A stretch of 64,000 nucleotides of DNA, from assembly GCF_048269545.1 (NCBI RefSeq), contig NZ_JBLXIJ010000006.1, positions 62,001-126,000 of the forward strand. Reading direction: 5' to 3'. A model generated the notes under the pieces. The model was not told the DNA's origin. It saw only the letters and a list, made by a program, of their open reading frames with translations, and did no database searches. Position numbers and translations under genes: made by a program. Below are positions 16,680 through 25,673 of this stretch, piece by piece (position 1 is the stretch's first letter; every line of letters begins with the position of its first letter). Source of the DNA: Halpernia sp048269545. GTDB lineage: Bacteria > Bacteroidota > Bacteroidia > Flavobacteriales > Weeksellaceae.

Positions 16680-17353
16680 ATTTTAACTAAATTTTTGTTT
16701 AAAATTAACCTGTGCAAAATGAAAAATAAAAATAGAAAGTATAAATAATAATAAACAGAAGCATTTCCATAAATTATTTCATTAAAATTTTGAAAAGGCA
16801 ACAATTTTGCAATAATTGAAAATTTTGTGTTTTGTAAACTTAAAAATAAACTGTCCTCAAAAAAAGCATAAAAAACCAAACTTATAATCGTCCAAAAAGT
16901 TGGTAAACATAATATAAGAATAACACATATAAGATTGACAAGTAATAATTTACAAAATAAAAATGTAACTAAAATTAAGATATTCCAATTAACTTGCTTT
17001 TCTACAACTAGACTAACAATCAAATAGGACAGAACGCTTGCAAGGGTAAAAAATAATGTCAAAAGTAAAATTAAATACGTTAAAAATCTACTTTTATCTT
17101 CTTTGAAATGAATTGAAATAAATTTAAAATAATTAGATTTTACAAATGACAAGTATGTTATAGAAAAAAATAATATTCCCAAAATTACAATTGTAGCCAT
17201 TCCAAAATAGTGATGGAACTTTTCCGTCAATGGCCTATTACTTGAATTTAAGTACAAAAAATAAAATAGGCACAGAAAGAAAAAACTAACTATCAATGAA
17301 AATATTAGAGTTCGTATTTTTAATAAATTCTTAATTAGATGCAGAACGCTCAT
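16676..17353 (-). CDS. Six-helix membrane protein, probable ABC permease
   Basis: About 225 residues from the internal start MSVLHLIKN (an upstream in-frame ATG at 17377 would add eight residues). The sequence is dominated by roughly six hydrophobic helices with no soluble domain. It overlaps the end of the ABC ATPase gene by 23 bases and the GLPGLI gene by four, so the three are coupled. No family is recognised by motif; the permease role is inferred from size, topology and pairing with the ATPase. It may export a peptide or act in resistance. Confidence 0.7.
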   Translation of the reverse strand: MSVLHLIKNLLKIRTLIFSLIVSFFFLCLFYFLYLNSSNRPLTEKFHHYFGMATIVILGILFFSITYLSFVKSNYFKFISIHFKEDKSRFLTYLILLLTLFFTLASVLSYLIVSLVVEKQVNWNILILVTFLFCKLLLVNLICVILILCLPTFWTIISLVFYAFFEDSLFLSLQNTKFSIIAKLLPFQNFNEIIYGNASVYYYLYFLFLFFILHRLILNKNLVKI

Positions 17354-17927
17354 GAATCTTAATTTTACAATTATCAATTTCTAGAAAAGTGCTACAAATA
17401 TTGTCCCTAAATGCAAAAGTGTGAGAAACTAAAACGATTGGCTTTTCTATTTGTATTAAAAAATTTTGCAAGAAAGAAATACTGTCCAGATCTAAATTCT
17501 CTGTTGGCTCATCTAATACCAAAAGACTATATTTTTTTATGGATAATATTGAAATTAACAATACCTTTGTTTTATTGCCTTCTGAAAGTTGGTTGATCTT
17601 TTTATTGACTTCAACAAAATTTAATCCTTTACATATTTTTTCTACAGTTTCAAAGTCATAATTCCTCCTAAATATTTGCAAGTTCTCCATCAAGCTTAAC
17701 TCATTGAGAACATTAAGTTCCTTGCTATAATACAGAACATTTTTCAATTTATCTTTTATTTGGATATTGTTGCCAATAATCTCACCCATTATAATCCTTA
17801 GTAGTGTTGTTTTACCCGTCCCATTTGCACCGCTTACTGAATATTTAACCTTATTGTTTATCTCCAAATTTACATCATCAAAAATTTTTCGGTTATTATA
17901 AAAGAATTTATCAATTTTTATATTCAT
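17331..17927 (-). CDS. ABC transporter ATP-binding protein
   Basis: 198 residues from MNIKIDKFF; this start is preferred to the in-frame ATG at 17972, because the ABC domain begins directly here. Walker A is GANGTGKT (33-40). The signature motif is the variant LSEGNKTKV, Walker B is SLLVLDEPTENLD, and the switch His is in VLVSHTF. The Ser-Glu-Gly-Asn signature in place of SGGQ is unusual. The protein is short, with only the nucleotide-binding domain. It is followed by the six-helix membrane protein. Confidence 0.88.
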   Translation of the reverse strand: MNIKIDKFFYNNRKIFDDVNLEINNKVKYSVSGANGTGKTTLLRIIMGEIIGNNIQIKDKLKNVLYYSKELNVLNELSLMENLQIFRRNYDFETVEKICKGLNFVEVNKKINQLSEGNKTKVLLISILSIKKYSLLVLDEPTENLDLDSISFLQNFLIQIEKPIVLVSHTFAFRDNICSTFLEIDNCKIKIHERSASN

Positions 17928-18005
17928 TTCTGCATAAAATAAAGTAATGGTTTGCAACTTATTGCAAACCATTAGTTGATGTGTTTTTTAATTTGATCCT
18001 GGTCC

Positions 18006-18419
18006 TTACTCTTCTGATATTGCTAATTCGTGCGCTGCACACTCTGCATAGCAACCTACTACGCCAAAATTTGTTGGTTTATCTGAACACTGGTTTGATT
18101 TTGTACAGGCAAGATAAGTCTTTAAACTTCTAGCATTTCGCTTCATAATTTCCAATTTCGAATTTGAAATGTTATTCGAAACATATATGTAACTGATTCT
18201 ATTTGATAAATTGAAGCCGATCTTAAAAATTAAATTATTACCATTTTCGCCCTTTTCAATTATGGTTTTTTCGGTCGTTCCAATTTCGTGTAAATTATAC
18301 ACTTCCACAAAATTCAAATCCGCACTGCTTTTTAGTGGAGGAATTCCCAGATTGTAATTAGCTGCACAAACTGGAGTTGCACAGAGAAATAGTACAACCA
18401 AAAATAATAGTTTTTTCAT
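18006..18419 (-). CDS. Small secreted four-cysteine protein
   Basis: 137 residues with a Sec signal peptide (MKKLLFLVVLFLCATPVCA). The mature part has a beta-rich middle (FKIGFNLSNRISYIYVSN) and a C-terminal Cys cluster: C105-x5-C111-x11-C123-x3-C127. No family is recognised. It is the first gene of an apparent operon with an ABC ATPase, a membrane protein and a GLPGLI protein. Upstream (18501-18526) lies a hexamer array like that before the C-x28-C peptides. A secreted peptide or peptide-like factor is inferred, not shown. Confidence 0.75.
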   Translation of the reverse strand: MKKLLFLVVLFLCATPVCAANYNLGIPPLKSSADLNFVEVYNLHEIGTTEKTIIEKGENGNNLIFKIGFNLSNRISYIYVSNNISNSKLEIMKRNARSLKTYLACTKSNQCSDKPTNFGVVGCYAECAAHELAISEE

Positions 18420-18500
18420 TTTTTGAAATTTTAAAAATTAATGTAATATTTCTTACAGACATTTTCTCTTACGCGTCAGATAGAATGTTTAGTAATTGGA

Positions 18501-18526
18501 ATAAAATTAAAATTAAAATTATGCAA
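18501..18526 (-). promoter_or_regulatory. Diverged hexamer-array leader element
   Basis: On the minus strand TTGCATA is followed by three TTTTAA-type hexamers. It mirrors TTGCATAGTTTTAG and its repeats at 38450-38485, 39635-39665 and 48229-48265, with A for G at each unit. It lies about 85 bases before the Cys-rich protein start. Confidence 0.5.
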
Positions 18527-18608
18527 CACTTTATTTTAAAAATAAAAAAAAGTTATCCACAGTGACTATTAAAAGTAATAGAATGTAATTTTGATGACAC
18601 TCTATCAA

Positions 18609-19901
18609 TTAGCGTTTTATTTTAAATGCATCAAGTCCTGGAAAAATTGCAGTGTCGCCCAACGCTTCTTCAATTCTTAAAAGTTGGTTGTATTTTGCCA
18701 TACGATCTGAACGTGAAGCTGAACCCGTTTTTATTTGTCCACAATTCATCGCCACAGCTAAATCGGCAATTGTAGAATCTTCAGTTTCACCAGAACGGTG
18801 AGACATTACTGTTGTGTATTTGTTATTTTGCGCCATCTGAACAGCGGCCATCGTTTCCGATAAAGTTCCGATTTGGTTTACTTTAATTAAGATAGAATTG
18901 GCTGTTTCAGTTTTAATTCCTTTAGTTAAAATTTCAGTATTTGTCACAAATAAATCATCACCAACGATTTGAACAGTTTTTCCTAATTTTTCTGTTAAAA
19001 GTTTCCAGCCTTCCCAATCATTTTCATCCATTCCGTCTTCAATAGAAATAATGGGATATTTTGAGGCCAATTCCGCTAAATAATCTACCTGTTCTTCACG
19101 CGTTCTAACCGCGCCATTTTCACCTTCAAATTTTCTGTAATCGTATTTTCCATCAACATAAAATTCTGAAGAAGCGGCATCTAAAGCAAACATAATATCG
19201 TCTCCTGCTTTATAACCCGCATTTGTGATTGCTTGTGTTAAAGTATCGAGCGCATCTTCTGTACCATCAAACGTTGGTGCAAAACCACCTTCATCACCAA
19301 CTGCAGTTGATAAACCTCTCTTCTTCAATATTGATTTTAATTCGTGAAAAATTTCTGTTCCTTTTTGTAGAGCGTGAGAAAAAGAATCTGCTTTTACAGG
19401 CATTATCATAAATTCCTGAAACGCAATCGGCGCATCTGAATGAGAACCGCCATTTATTACATTCATCATTGGAACAGGAAGTGTGTTTGCATTTACGCCG
19501 CCGATATATTTGTACAAAGGAATTTTTAAATCTAAAGCTGCCGCTTTTGCAACCGCCAAAGACACACCAAGAATTGCATTTGCACCAAGATTGGCTTTAT
19601 TAGGTGTTCCATCTAATTCAATCATTAACATATCGATGTAATTTTGCTCGAAAACAGAAATACCAATAATTTCTGGTGCAATAACTTCTTTTACATTTTC
19701 TACTGCTTTCAGCACACCTTTTCCACCAAATTCCTTTCCATTATCTCGTAATTCTACAGCTTCATGTTCGCCAGTAGAAGCACCAGAAGGAACTGCAGCT
19801 CTTCCCATAGAACCATTTTCTGTATGAACATCTACTTCTATTGTAGGATTTCCTCGGGAATCTAAAATTTGTCGGGCTTCAATGTAAGAAATGTAACTCA
19901 T
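18609..19901 (-). CDS. eno: Enolase
   Basis: A 430-residue glycolytic enzyme converting 2-phosphoglycerate to phosphoenolpyruvate. The start YIEARQILDSRGNPTIEVDV, GANAILGVSLAVAKA, the metal ligands in ISIEDGMDENDW and VGDDLFVTN, and the signature ILIKVNQIGTLSE followed by SHRSGETEDSTIAD are complete. It is full length and stands alone; a TAAATTTG box is 44 bases upstream. Confidence 0.97.
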   Translation of the reverse strand: MSYISYIEARQILDSRGNPTIEVDVHTENGSMGRAAVPSGASTGEHEAVELRDNGKEFGGKGVLKAVENVKEVIAPEIIGISVFEQNYIDMLMIELDGTPNKANLGANAILGVSLAVAKAAALDLKIPLYKYIGGVNANTLPVPMMNVINGGSHSDAPIAFQEFMIMPVKADSFSHALQKGTEIFHELKSILKKRGLSTAVGDEGGFAPTFDGTEDALDTLTQAITNAGYKAGDDIMFALDAASSEFYVDGKYDYRKFEGENGAVRTREEQVDYLAELASKYPIISIEDGMDENDWEGWKLLTEKLGKTVQIVGDDLFVTNTEILTKGIKTETANSILIKVNQIGTLSETMAAVQMAQNNKYTTVMSHRSGETEDSTIADLAVAMNCGQIKTGSASRSDRMAKYNQLLRIEEALGDTAIFPGLDAFKIKR

Positions 19902-20270
19902 GGTTTTATTTTGTTTTTTAAATATATTAATAATTAAACGACAGCAAATTTACGTAATATTTGGGGAAAATGAAAAAATTGATATTTTGTATTTTTTTGT
20001 ATTTATGGTCCGCATTATTTTAACCTTATAAGTTTGTTTATTCAATTTTGAAAAGTTGTTTAAATTCAAAAGTTTTGTCATTAGCCAAAAAAAATTTTTC
20101 TAAATTTACATTCTAACAATTATATGAAATTATTTAGTGTTTTTCTTGAAATTCATTAATTTTACATAATAATAAGGACCAGATTGAGCAAATACATTAA
20201 TAAATTTGCAAACCAATCTTTTTGACTTAAAGTAACATGATTTTAGCATTTAAAATATAAAAAAATATAA
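19902..20270. other. Divergent AT-rich spacer between eno and the MORN gene
   Basis: About 370 bases without a gene. It holds candidate -7 boxes for both flanking genes: TAAATTTG on the minus strand (19952-19945) for eno and TAAATTTG on the plus strand (20201-20208) for the MORN gene. Neither has a clear TTTG 19 bases upstream. Nothing else was recognised. Confidence 0.45.
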
Positions 20271-21593
20271 ATGAGACAGATTTTTAATTTAAAAAAATGC
20301 TTGCTGTTTCTAAGTTTGTTTCTAGTATGTCTTCAGATTAGTGGACAATTGGGAGAAAAAGACCAAAACGGGATGACTTATGGTGAGCGCGATATGGCAA
20401 AAACTGCAGCCCAAACTGCAAAAGGAAATACACCTTATTCGCCGAGGGGAGTAGATAAAAACGCTGTGGAAAAGTATGTGAATGCCAATAAACAAAACCG
20501 CCCAGAAACTCCTGCCGAAAGATTGGCAAAATATAATGCAGAGAAAACACGCGATAATAATTATCTTAATGAAGTAAAAGCCGCAGAAAAAGACGCCGCT
20601 CCATTTCTAAATATATCAGCTGAAGATTTTATTGATAAAAATTCTGGCTTCTGTAAAGGAGACTGTGAAAACGGAAAAGGCAGTCTGACTTTGCCCCATG
20701 GTGAGGTATTTGTTGGTCTTTTTTTGAATGGAAAAGCCAATGGTAGAGGACAGATTAATAAGGATGCAAAAAATGCTGTAGTAAGTTTCTACAAAAACGG
20801 TCTTCGAGAAGGAAAAGCGGCAATATATAGTTCAGAAGGGGTTTTGCGTCTAAGTTATGTGAAAAACAAGGCTTTCGGTCCCGCAGAATTTCAGTTCAGT
20901 AACGGAGATAAAAGAAATTATAATTACAATAATGGTGTTGTAAATGGTGTTTCTTTTTACACCTTCGCCAATTCAAATGATTACGTAAAAGATCTTTATT
21001 TATTGGGTAAAAAACTAACAACTTTCCAAGCAAAAAAAGGTTCAAATATGTATCCTTCGGAAACGATGAAAAATGCAGCCTGGGTTTGGGATGAAACTTT
21101 ACAGGCAAAAAAAACATTTTTTGAATCTACAGCTTTTTATAGTGGAGAGCATAACAATTTAGGAAGAAAACATGGGCAAGGTATTTATGCATGGGACAGT
21201 GGAAGATTTTACATAGGACAATGGAAAAGAGGAAATATGGACGGATTTGGCCAAATGGTATATCCCAATGGCGATTATTATGAAGGAGAGTTCAACAACG
21301 ATAAAAAGAATGGAAAAGGAATAACTTATTATGTAAACGGTTTAAAATACGAAGGAGAATATAAAGATGATAAAATGGACGGCAAAGGAAAAATCATTTT
21401 TCCGAATGGAAAGTATTACACAGCTAAATTTGTGAAAGATAAAATGGAAGGTGAAGCTAACCTGATTCTTCCTGACGGATCACACGCCTTCATTTTTTAT
21501 GAAAACGATAAACAAACTGGTGGTAAATATTTTAATGCAAATGGAAAAGAAATCAATAAAAGTGAATTCACAATAATTGAAGATAATTTTTAA
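20271..21593 (+). CDS. Exported MORN-repeat protein
   Basis: A 440-residue protein with an N-terminal hydrophobic signal (LLFLSLFLVCLQISGQ). After a polar linker there is one MORN-like unit near 120-140 (GNGKGSLTLPHGEVFVG type). A run of typical units of about 23 residues follows from roughly 285 to 425, including YIGQWKRGNMDGFGQMVYPN, YEGEFNNDKKNGKGITYY and YEGEYKDDKMDGKGKIIFPN. MORN repeats form beta-hairpin solenoids used as scaffolds or lipid or protein binders. No enzyme domain is present and there is no operon partner. Confidence 0.85.
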   Translation: MRQIFNLKKCLLFLSLFLVCLQISGQLGEKDQNGMTYGERDMAKTAAQTAKGNTPYSPRGVDKNAVEKYVNANKQNRPETPAERLAKYNAEKTRDNNYLNEVKAAEKDAAPFLNISAEDFIDKNSGFCKGDCENGKGSLTLPHGEVFVGLFLNGKANGRGQINKDAKNAVVSFYKNGLREGKAAIYSSEGVLRLSYVKNKAFGPAEFQFSNGDKRNYNYNNGVVNGVSFYTFANSNDYVKDLYLLGKKLTTFQAKKGSNMYPSETMKNAAWVWDETLQAKKTFFESTAFYSGEHNNLGRKHGQGIYAWDSGRFYIGQWKRGNMDGFGQMVYPNGDYYEGEFNNDKKNGKGITYYVNGLKYEGEYKDDKMDGKGKIIFPNGKYYTAKFVKDKMEGEANLILPDGSHAFIFYENDKQTGGKYFNANGKEINKSEFTIIEDNF

Positions 21594-21762
21594 TATTACA
21601 AAGGTGTTTTTTTGCGCTTTCATAAATCAATTGCCAAACATTTACTTAAAGTCTTAAGCAAATCCTTTTTTTAATTTCTTTAAAGCGTAAACAAATCCAA
21701 TAATCTTGCAATTCCATTTGACATAAGATTTTATTAAATTGAATTGAAATTTAAAATTAAAA

Positions 21763-21781
21763 TTAAAGTTCTTAACTTTAA
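21763..21781. repeat. Palindrome before the small lipoprotein gene
   Basis: TTAAAGTT-CTT-AACTTTAA is a perfect inverted repeat ending 16 bases before the ATG at 21798. It could be an operator or a leader hairpin; nothing distinguishes these. Confidence 0.4.
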
Positions 21782-21797
21782 CAATAAATAAAATATT

Positions 21798-22157
21798 ATG
21801 AAAAACACCGTTGTAATAACCGCCATTTTGGGTTTAAGTTTAATGGCTTGCAAAAAAGAAAATACAGCCAATACTAAAAATGTAACTTCTAATATCAATT
21901 CATTAAAAATGGATGAAAGTAAGAGTTTCACTTATCTCGCAACTAATTCTGAACGTGCCAATTTAAGTTTCCAAAATGAAGGAAATGATCACAGAATAAC
22001 TATAAAAGCAAACAATATGAAGTATGTTCTGGATAAAAAAGATGCAGATTCCGCATCTATGGTATTTGAAAGAAATGGTGTAGTTGCAAAATTGACGAAA
22101 GATTCTTTAATTATTACTCAAGATGACAAAGTAATTCCTTTGGTGAGAACAAATTAA
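21798..22157 (+). CDS. Small lipoprotein of unknown function
   Basis: 119 residues with a lipoprotein signal (MKNTVVITAILGLSLMAC, lipid Cys at 18). The mature part is charged, with alternating strands (FTYLATNSERANLSFQNEG, RITIKANNMKYVLDKKDA) that suggest a small beta sandwich or barrel. The pattern resembles the MliC-type membrane-bound lysozyme inhibitor fold, but motif evidence is too thin to name it. Single gene. Confidence 0.7.
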   Translation: MKNTVVITAILGLSLMACKKENTANTKNVTSNINSLKMDESKSFTYLATNSERANLSFQNEGNDHRITIKANNMKYVLDKKDADSASMVFERNGVVAKLTKDSLIITQDDKVIPLVRTN

Positions 22158-22277
22158 AAAAAATTGAATTCTTGGTTTATTACTTCATCAGTTCTTGCCA
22201 CATAAAAGAGGCTTCTGGCGGAATTATCAAAAGCAGAATTAAACATTAATATGTAATTAAATATTAAATAAATTAAC

Positions 22278-22314
22278 AAAAAATCCGTCACATTAAATAA
22301 TGAGACGGATTTTA
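22278..22314 (-). terminator. Terminator of the S10-spc-alpha operon
   Basis: AAAATCCGTC pairs with GACGGATTTT across a 14-base loop; on the minus strand it ends in a T run, 23 bases after the rplQ stop. The remaining bases from 22158 carry nothing recognisable. Confidence 0.85.
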
Positions 22315-22337
22315 TATTTAAAAAAGCTTTTAGAAAT

Positions 22338-22895
22338 TTATTCTGCTGTTTTTTCTTCTGTTGTATCTGCAGCTTCCACAGTTGGTTCTTCAACTACTGC
22401 ATCAGTTACAGTTTCTTCAGCTTTAGCTTCTACTTTTGCATCTGCAATTGTTGCAATTGGTTGAGCTTTTTTAGCTTTAGAAGCACTTCTACTTCTTCTA
22501 GTAGTTTTCTTCTCCGCTTCGTTTGGATTATAGATATCGTTGAAATCTACCAATTCTATCATCGCCATATCTGCCGCATCACCTAATCTGAAACCAGTTT
22601 TAATGATTCTTGTGTAACCTCCTGGTCTTTCAGCAATTTTGGGAGCAATTGTTCTGAACAATTCAGTAACTGCTTCTTTGCTTTGAAGATAAGAGAAAAC
22701 TGTACGTCTATTGTGAGTAGAATCTTCTTTAGATTTCGTTAGAATTGGTTCTACAAAAACTCTTAGCGCTTTTGCTTTCGCAACCGTTGTATTAATTCTT
22801 TTATGCTCAATAAGAGAACAAGCCATGTTAGAAAGCATCGCGCTTCTGTGAGATGTAGTTCTTCCTAAATGATTAAATTTTTTACCGTGTCTCAT
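22338..22895 (-). CDS. rplQ: 50S ribosomal protein L17 with acidic tail
   Basis: 185 residues. The first ~118 (MRHGKKFNHLGRTTSHRSAM, ERPGGYTRIIKTGFRLGDAA) are standard bL17. The remainder is an added low-complexity tail of Lys/Arg/Ser then Ala/Glu/Val/Thr. Such tails are common in Bacteroidota L17. Last gene of the ribosomal operon, six bases after rpoA. Confidence 0.96.
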   Translation of the reverse strand: MRHGKKFNHLGRTTSHRSAMLSNMACSLIEHKRINTTVAKAKALRVFVEPILTKSKEDSTHNRRTVFSYLQSKEAVTELFRTIAPKIAERPGGYTRIIKTGFRLGDAADMAMIELVDFNDIYNPNEAEKKTTRRSRSASKAKKAQPIATIADAKVEAKAEETVTDAVVEEPTVEAADTTEEKTAE

Positions 22896-22901
22896 TATAA
22901 T

Positions 22902-23897
22902 TTATTTATCTGCGTCTAATTTATATTTCGCCACATCAAAGCCAAAGTTTAGCCCTTTTGCGTGCACTAATTCTTCTAGTTCTGTCAGAGATTTTTTACC
23001 AAAATTTCTGAATTTCATCAAATCAGACTTACTGTAAGAAACAAGTTCTCCAAGAGTTTCTACTTCTGCCGCTTTCAAACAATTTAGTGCTCTTACGGAA
23101 AGATCCATATCTGCTAATTTTGATTTTAAAAGTTGACGTGTGTGAAGTGTTTCTTCGTCATACTGAATGGAGGCTTTCACTGCTTCTGTTTCCAAAGTAA
23201 TTCTCTCATCGGAGAATAACATGAAATGATAAATTAATATTTTAGAAGCTTCAGTTAATGCATTTTGAGGAGAGATTGAACCGTCTGTCTCAATATCCAA
23301 AATCAGTTTTTCGTAGTCTGTTTTTTGCTCTACACGATAGTTTTCAACAGTGTATTGTACTTTTTTGATTGGCGTAAAGATAGAATCTATTGCAATTGTA
23401 CCAAGAGGTGCATTTGCAGATTTGTTTTGTTCTGAAGGAACGTAACCTCTACCTTTTTCTATATTAAAAGTAATTTCAAAAGTAACTGCTTTAGTTAGAT
23501 TACAAATAACCAATTCGGGGTTTAAAACTTCAAAACCGTTTATTGAACTACCTAAATCACCTGCTGTAATTACTTCTTTACCAGAAAGTTTTACAGAAAC
23601 TTGTTCTGCAGAAGCGCCTTCAGATTTTGCTTTAAGTCTTAGTTGTTTAAGGTTTAAAACTATTTCTGTAACGTCTTCTATAACACCTTTAATTGTTGAA
23701 AATTCGTGCTCTACACCTTCTATTTTGATAGAAGAAATAGCATATCCTTCAAGAGAAGAAAGTAAAACTCTTCTCAATGCATTACCGATGGTAAGACCAA
23801 AACCAGATTCAAGGGGTCTGAATTCAAACTGTCCTTTAAAATCATCAGATTTTATTAGTATTACTTTGTCGGGTTTTATAAATGTTAAAATTGCCAT
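22902..23897 (-). CDS. rpoA: DNA-directed RNA polymerase subunit alpha
   Basis: 331 residues. The N-terminal dimerisation domain (FEFRPLESGFGLTIGNALRR, about 25-45, through residue ~230) is followed by a linker. A C-terminal helix-hairpin-helix domain follows (LNCLKAAEVETLGELVSYSK, FGKKSLTELEEL), which contacts UP elements and activators. Full length, in the usual place between rpsD and rplQ. Confidence 0.98.
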   Translation of the reverse strand: MAILTFIKPDKVILIKSDDFKGQFEFRPLESGFGLTIGNALRRVLLSSLEGYAISSIKIEGVEHEFSTIKGVIEDVTEIVLNLKQLRLKAKSEGASAEQVSVKLSGKEVITAGDLGSSINGFEVLNPELVICNLTKAVTFEITFNIEKGRGYVPSEQNKSANAPLGTIAIDSIFTPIKKVQYTVENYRVEQKTDYEKLILDIETDGSISPQNALTEASKILIYHFMLFSDERITLETEAVKASIQYDEETLHTRQLLKSKLADMDLSVRALNCLKAAEVETLGELVSYSKSDLMKFRNFGKKSLTELEELVHAKGLNFGFDVAKYKLDADK

Positions 23898-23925
23898 ATA
23901 ATTGGGTTGAGCAAAAATTTGATTA

Positions 23926-24534
23926 TTATTTAGAGTAAAGTTCGACGATCAACTGTTCTTTGATGTCTTCAGGAATCTGAATTCTTTCAGGCGCTGAAGT
24001 AAAAGTACCAGTTTTAGTTTCGTCATTGAACTGTAACCACTCATAATTAGATTTATAAGCTAAAGAATCTGCGATTACTTCAAGAGATTTAGATTTCTCT
24101 CTTACGGCAATCTGATCGCCTGCTTTTAAAATGTAAGAAGGAATGTTTACTAATTCACCATTCACAGTTATGTGACGGTGAGAAACAAGTTGTCTTGCTC
24201 CGGCTCTACTTTTAGCAAAACCTAGTCTGAAAACCACGTTATCTAGACGAGACTCACAAAGTTGAAGTAAAACTTCACCTGTAATTCCTTTACTACTATG
24301 TGCTTTTACGAATAAATTAGAAAATTGTCTTTCTAAAATACCATAAGTATATTTTGCTTTTTGCTTTTCCATTAACTGGATTGCGTACTCAGATTTTTTA
24401 GCTCCTCTTCTTCTGTTCGGGCCGTGTTGTCCGGGTGGTTGGTTTTTTCTTTTTTCGAAGCTTTTATCGTCTCCGTAAATTGCAGCGCCAAATTTACGTG
24501 CAATTTTAGTTTTTGGTCCTATATATCTTGCCAT
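23926..24534 (-). CDS. rpsD: 30S ribosomal protein S4
   Basis: 202 residues. The S4 RNA-binding domain is visible (ESRLDNVVFRLGFAKSRAGA, LVSHRHITVNG). The N terminus (MARYIGPKTKIARKFGAA) has none of the four Cys of zinc-binding S4, so it is the zinc-free form. It lies between rpsK and rpoA, with an unusually long 95-base spacer to rpsK built of GATTTGAGATTTTGAG-like repeats. Confidence 0.97.
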   Translation of the reverse strand: MARYIGPKTKIARKFGAAIYGDDKSFEKRKNQPPGQHGPNRRRGAKKSEYAIQLMEKQKAKYTYGILERQFSNLFVKAHSSKGITGEVLLQLCESRLDNVVFRLGFAKSRAGARQLVSHRHITVNGELVNIPSYILKAGDQIAVREKSKSLEVIADSLAYKSNYEWLQFNDETKTGTFTSAPERIQIPEDIKEQLIVELYSK

Positions 24535-24629
24535 ATTGTTTAAGATTTGAGATTTTGAGATTTGAGATCTGAAATTTTAAAACATTATAATTTTAATTTT
24601 CAAACTTTCAAATTTTCAAATTCTAATAA

Positions 24630-25019
24630 TTATACTCTTCTTCTTTTTGGAGGTCTACATCCGTTGTGCGGCATTGGCGTAACGTCAATGATTTCGCTTA
24701 CTTCAATTCCTGAATTGTGAATGGTTCTGATGGCAGATTCTCTACCTGCACCCGGACCTTTTACAAAAACCTTTACTCTACGAAGACCCAAATCGTGGGC
24801 AACTTGTGAGCAATTTTCTGCAGCCATTTGCGCTGCGAAGGGAGTATTCTTTTTAGAACCTCTAAATCCCATTTTACCAGCAGAAGCCCAAGAAATAACT
24901 TCTCCTGCTTTGTTGGTTAAAGAAATAATAATATTATTGAAGGTCGCTTGGATATGAGCCTCGCCGATTGCTTCAACTTTTACTTTTCTCTTTTTTGTTA
25001 CTTTAGTCTGTTTTGCCAT
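24630..25019 (-). CDS. rpsK: 30S ribosomal protein S11
   Basis: 129 residues with the uS11 core (HIQATFNNIIISLTN, VKGPGAGRESAIRTI) and the conserved basic tail DVTPMPHNGCRPPKRRRV. It forms the platform of the small subunit with S6/S18. Thirteen bases after rpsM. Confidence 0.97.
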   Translation of the reverse strand: MAKQTKVTKKRKVKVEAIGEAHIQATFNNIIISLTNKAGEVISWASAGKMGFRGSKKNTPFAAQMAAENCSQVAHDLGLRRVKVFVKGPGAGRESAIRTIHNSGIEVSEIIDVTPMPHNGCRPPKRRRV

Positions 25020-25032
25020 AATTCTTTACCGA

Positions 25033-25410
25033 TTATTTACTTGCTTTCTTTTTGTTAGCAACAGTTTTTCGTTTTCCTTTTCGGGTTCTAGAATTATTTT
25101 TAGTTCTTTGTCCTCTTAAAGGTAATCCAAGTCTGTGACGTATTCCTCGTTGGCAACCAATGTCCATCAATCGCTTGATGTTCAATTGTGTTTCAGAACG
25201 CAATTCACCTTCCACTTTAATGTTTTCGGTAATGTAGTTTCTGATTAATGCCAATTCATCGTCATTCCATTCGTTGACTTTCTTGTCTTCGCTGATTCCA
25301 GCGTTTTTCAAGATTTGTGCAGCTGTGCTTCTTCCTACTCCGAAGATATAAGTAAGCCCAATTACTCCTCTTTTGTTTTTTGGTAAATCAATACCTGAAA
25401 TTCTCGCCAT
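25033..25410 (-). CDS. rpsM: 30S ribosomal protein S13
   Basis: 125 residues: MARISGIDLPKNKRGVIGLT, the helix-two-turn-helix segment FGVGRSTAAQILKNAGI, and the basic C-terminal RHRLGLPLRGQRTKNNSRT that reaches toward the P-site tRNA. Directly follows rpmJ. Confidence 0.97.
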   Translation of the reverse strand: MARISGIDLPKNKRGVIGLTYIFGVGRSTAAQILKNAGISEDKKVNEWNDDELALIRNYITENIKVEGELRSETQLNIKRLMDIGCQRGIRHRLGLPLRGQRTKNNSRTRKGKRKTVANKKKASK

Positions 25411-25413
25411 AAT

Positions 25414-25530
25414 TTAGCCTTGTCTTTGTTTAAATTTTGGGTTTTTCTTGTTGATCACGAAAAGCACACCTTTACGGCGAACGATTTTGCAATCAGCACT
25501 TCTTTTTTTGATAGATGCTCTAACTTTCAT
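25414..25530 (-). CDS. rpmJ: 50S ribosomal protein L36, zinc-free form
   Basis: A 38-residue protein starting MKVRASIKKRSADCKIVRRK and ending NPKFKQRQG. The zinc-binding form has three Cys and one His; here only the Cys at position 14 remains, the others being Ser, Asn and Phe. It therefore should fold without zinc. Four bases separate it from rpsM. Confidence 0.95.
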   Translation of the reverse strand: MKVRASIKKRSADCKIVRRKGVLFVINKKNPKFKQRQG

Positions 25531-25641
25531 TTGTTTTTGTTTAATTTTCCAACGGTTAAATGCTCACTTTCGTTTACATTCCCTATCGTTTAAATATTTA
25601 AATGAAAAGTAAAATCCGATGATTTCACTTTATTTCTTATC

Positions 25642-25673
25642 ATATTAATTTCAACTTCTTCTGAAATTAATAT
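25642..25673 (-). other. 12-bp stem-loop spanning the infA stop codon
   Basis: ATATTAATTTCA (25673-25662) and TGAAATTAATAT (25653-25642) pair perfectly around an eight-base loop. The infA stop codon lies in the 5' arm. No T run follows, so mRNA protection or processing between infA and rpmJ is more likely than termination. The 25531-25641 spacer holds nothing else clear. Confidence 0.55.

Noticed and set aside
18553..18561. Perfect DnaA box TTATCCACA
   Set aside because: A single copy without clustering or an AT-rich unwinding region; not enough for an origin.
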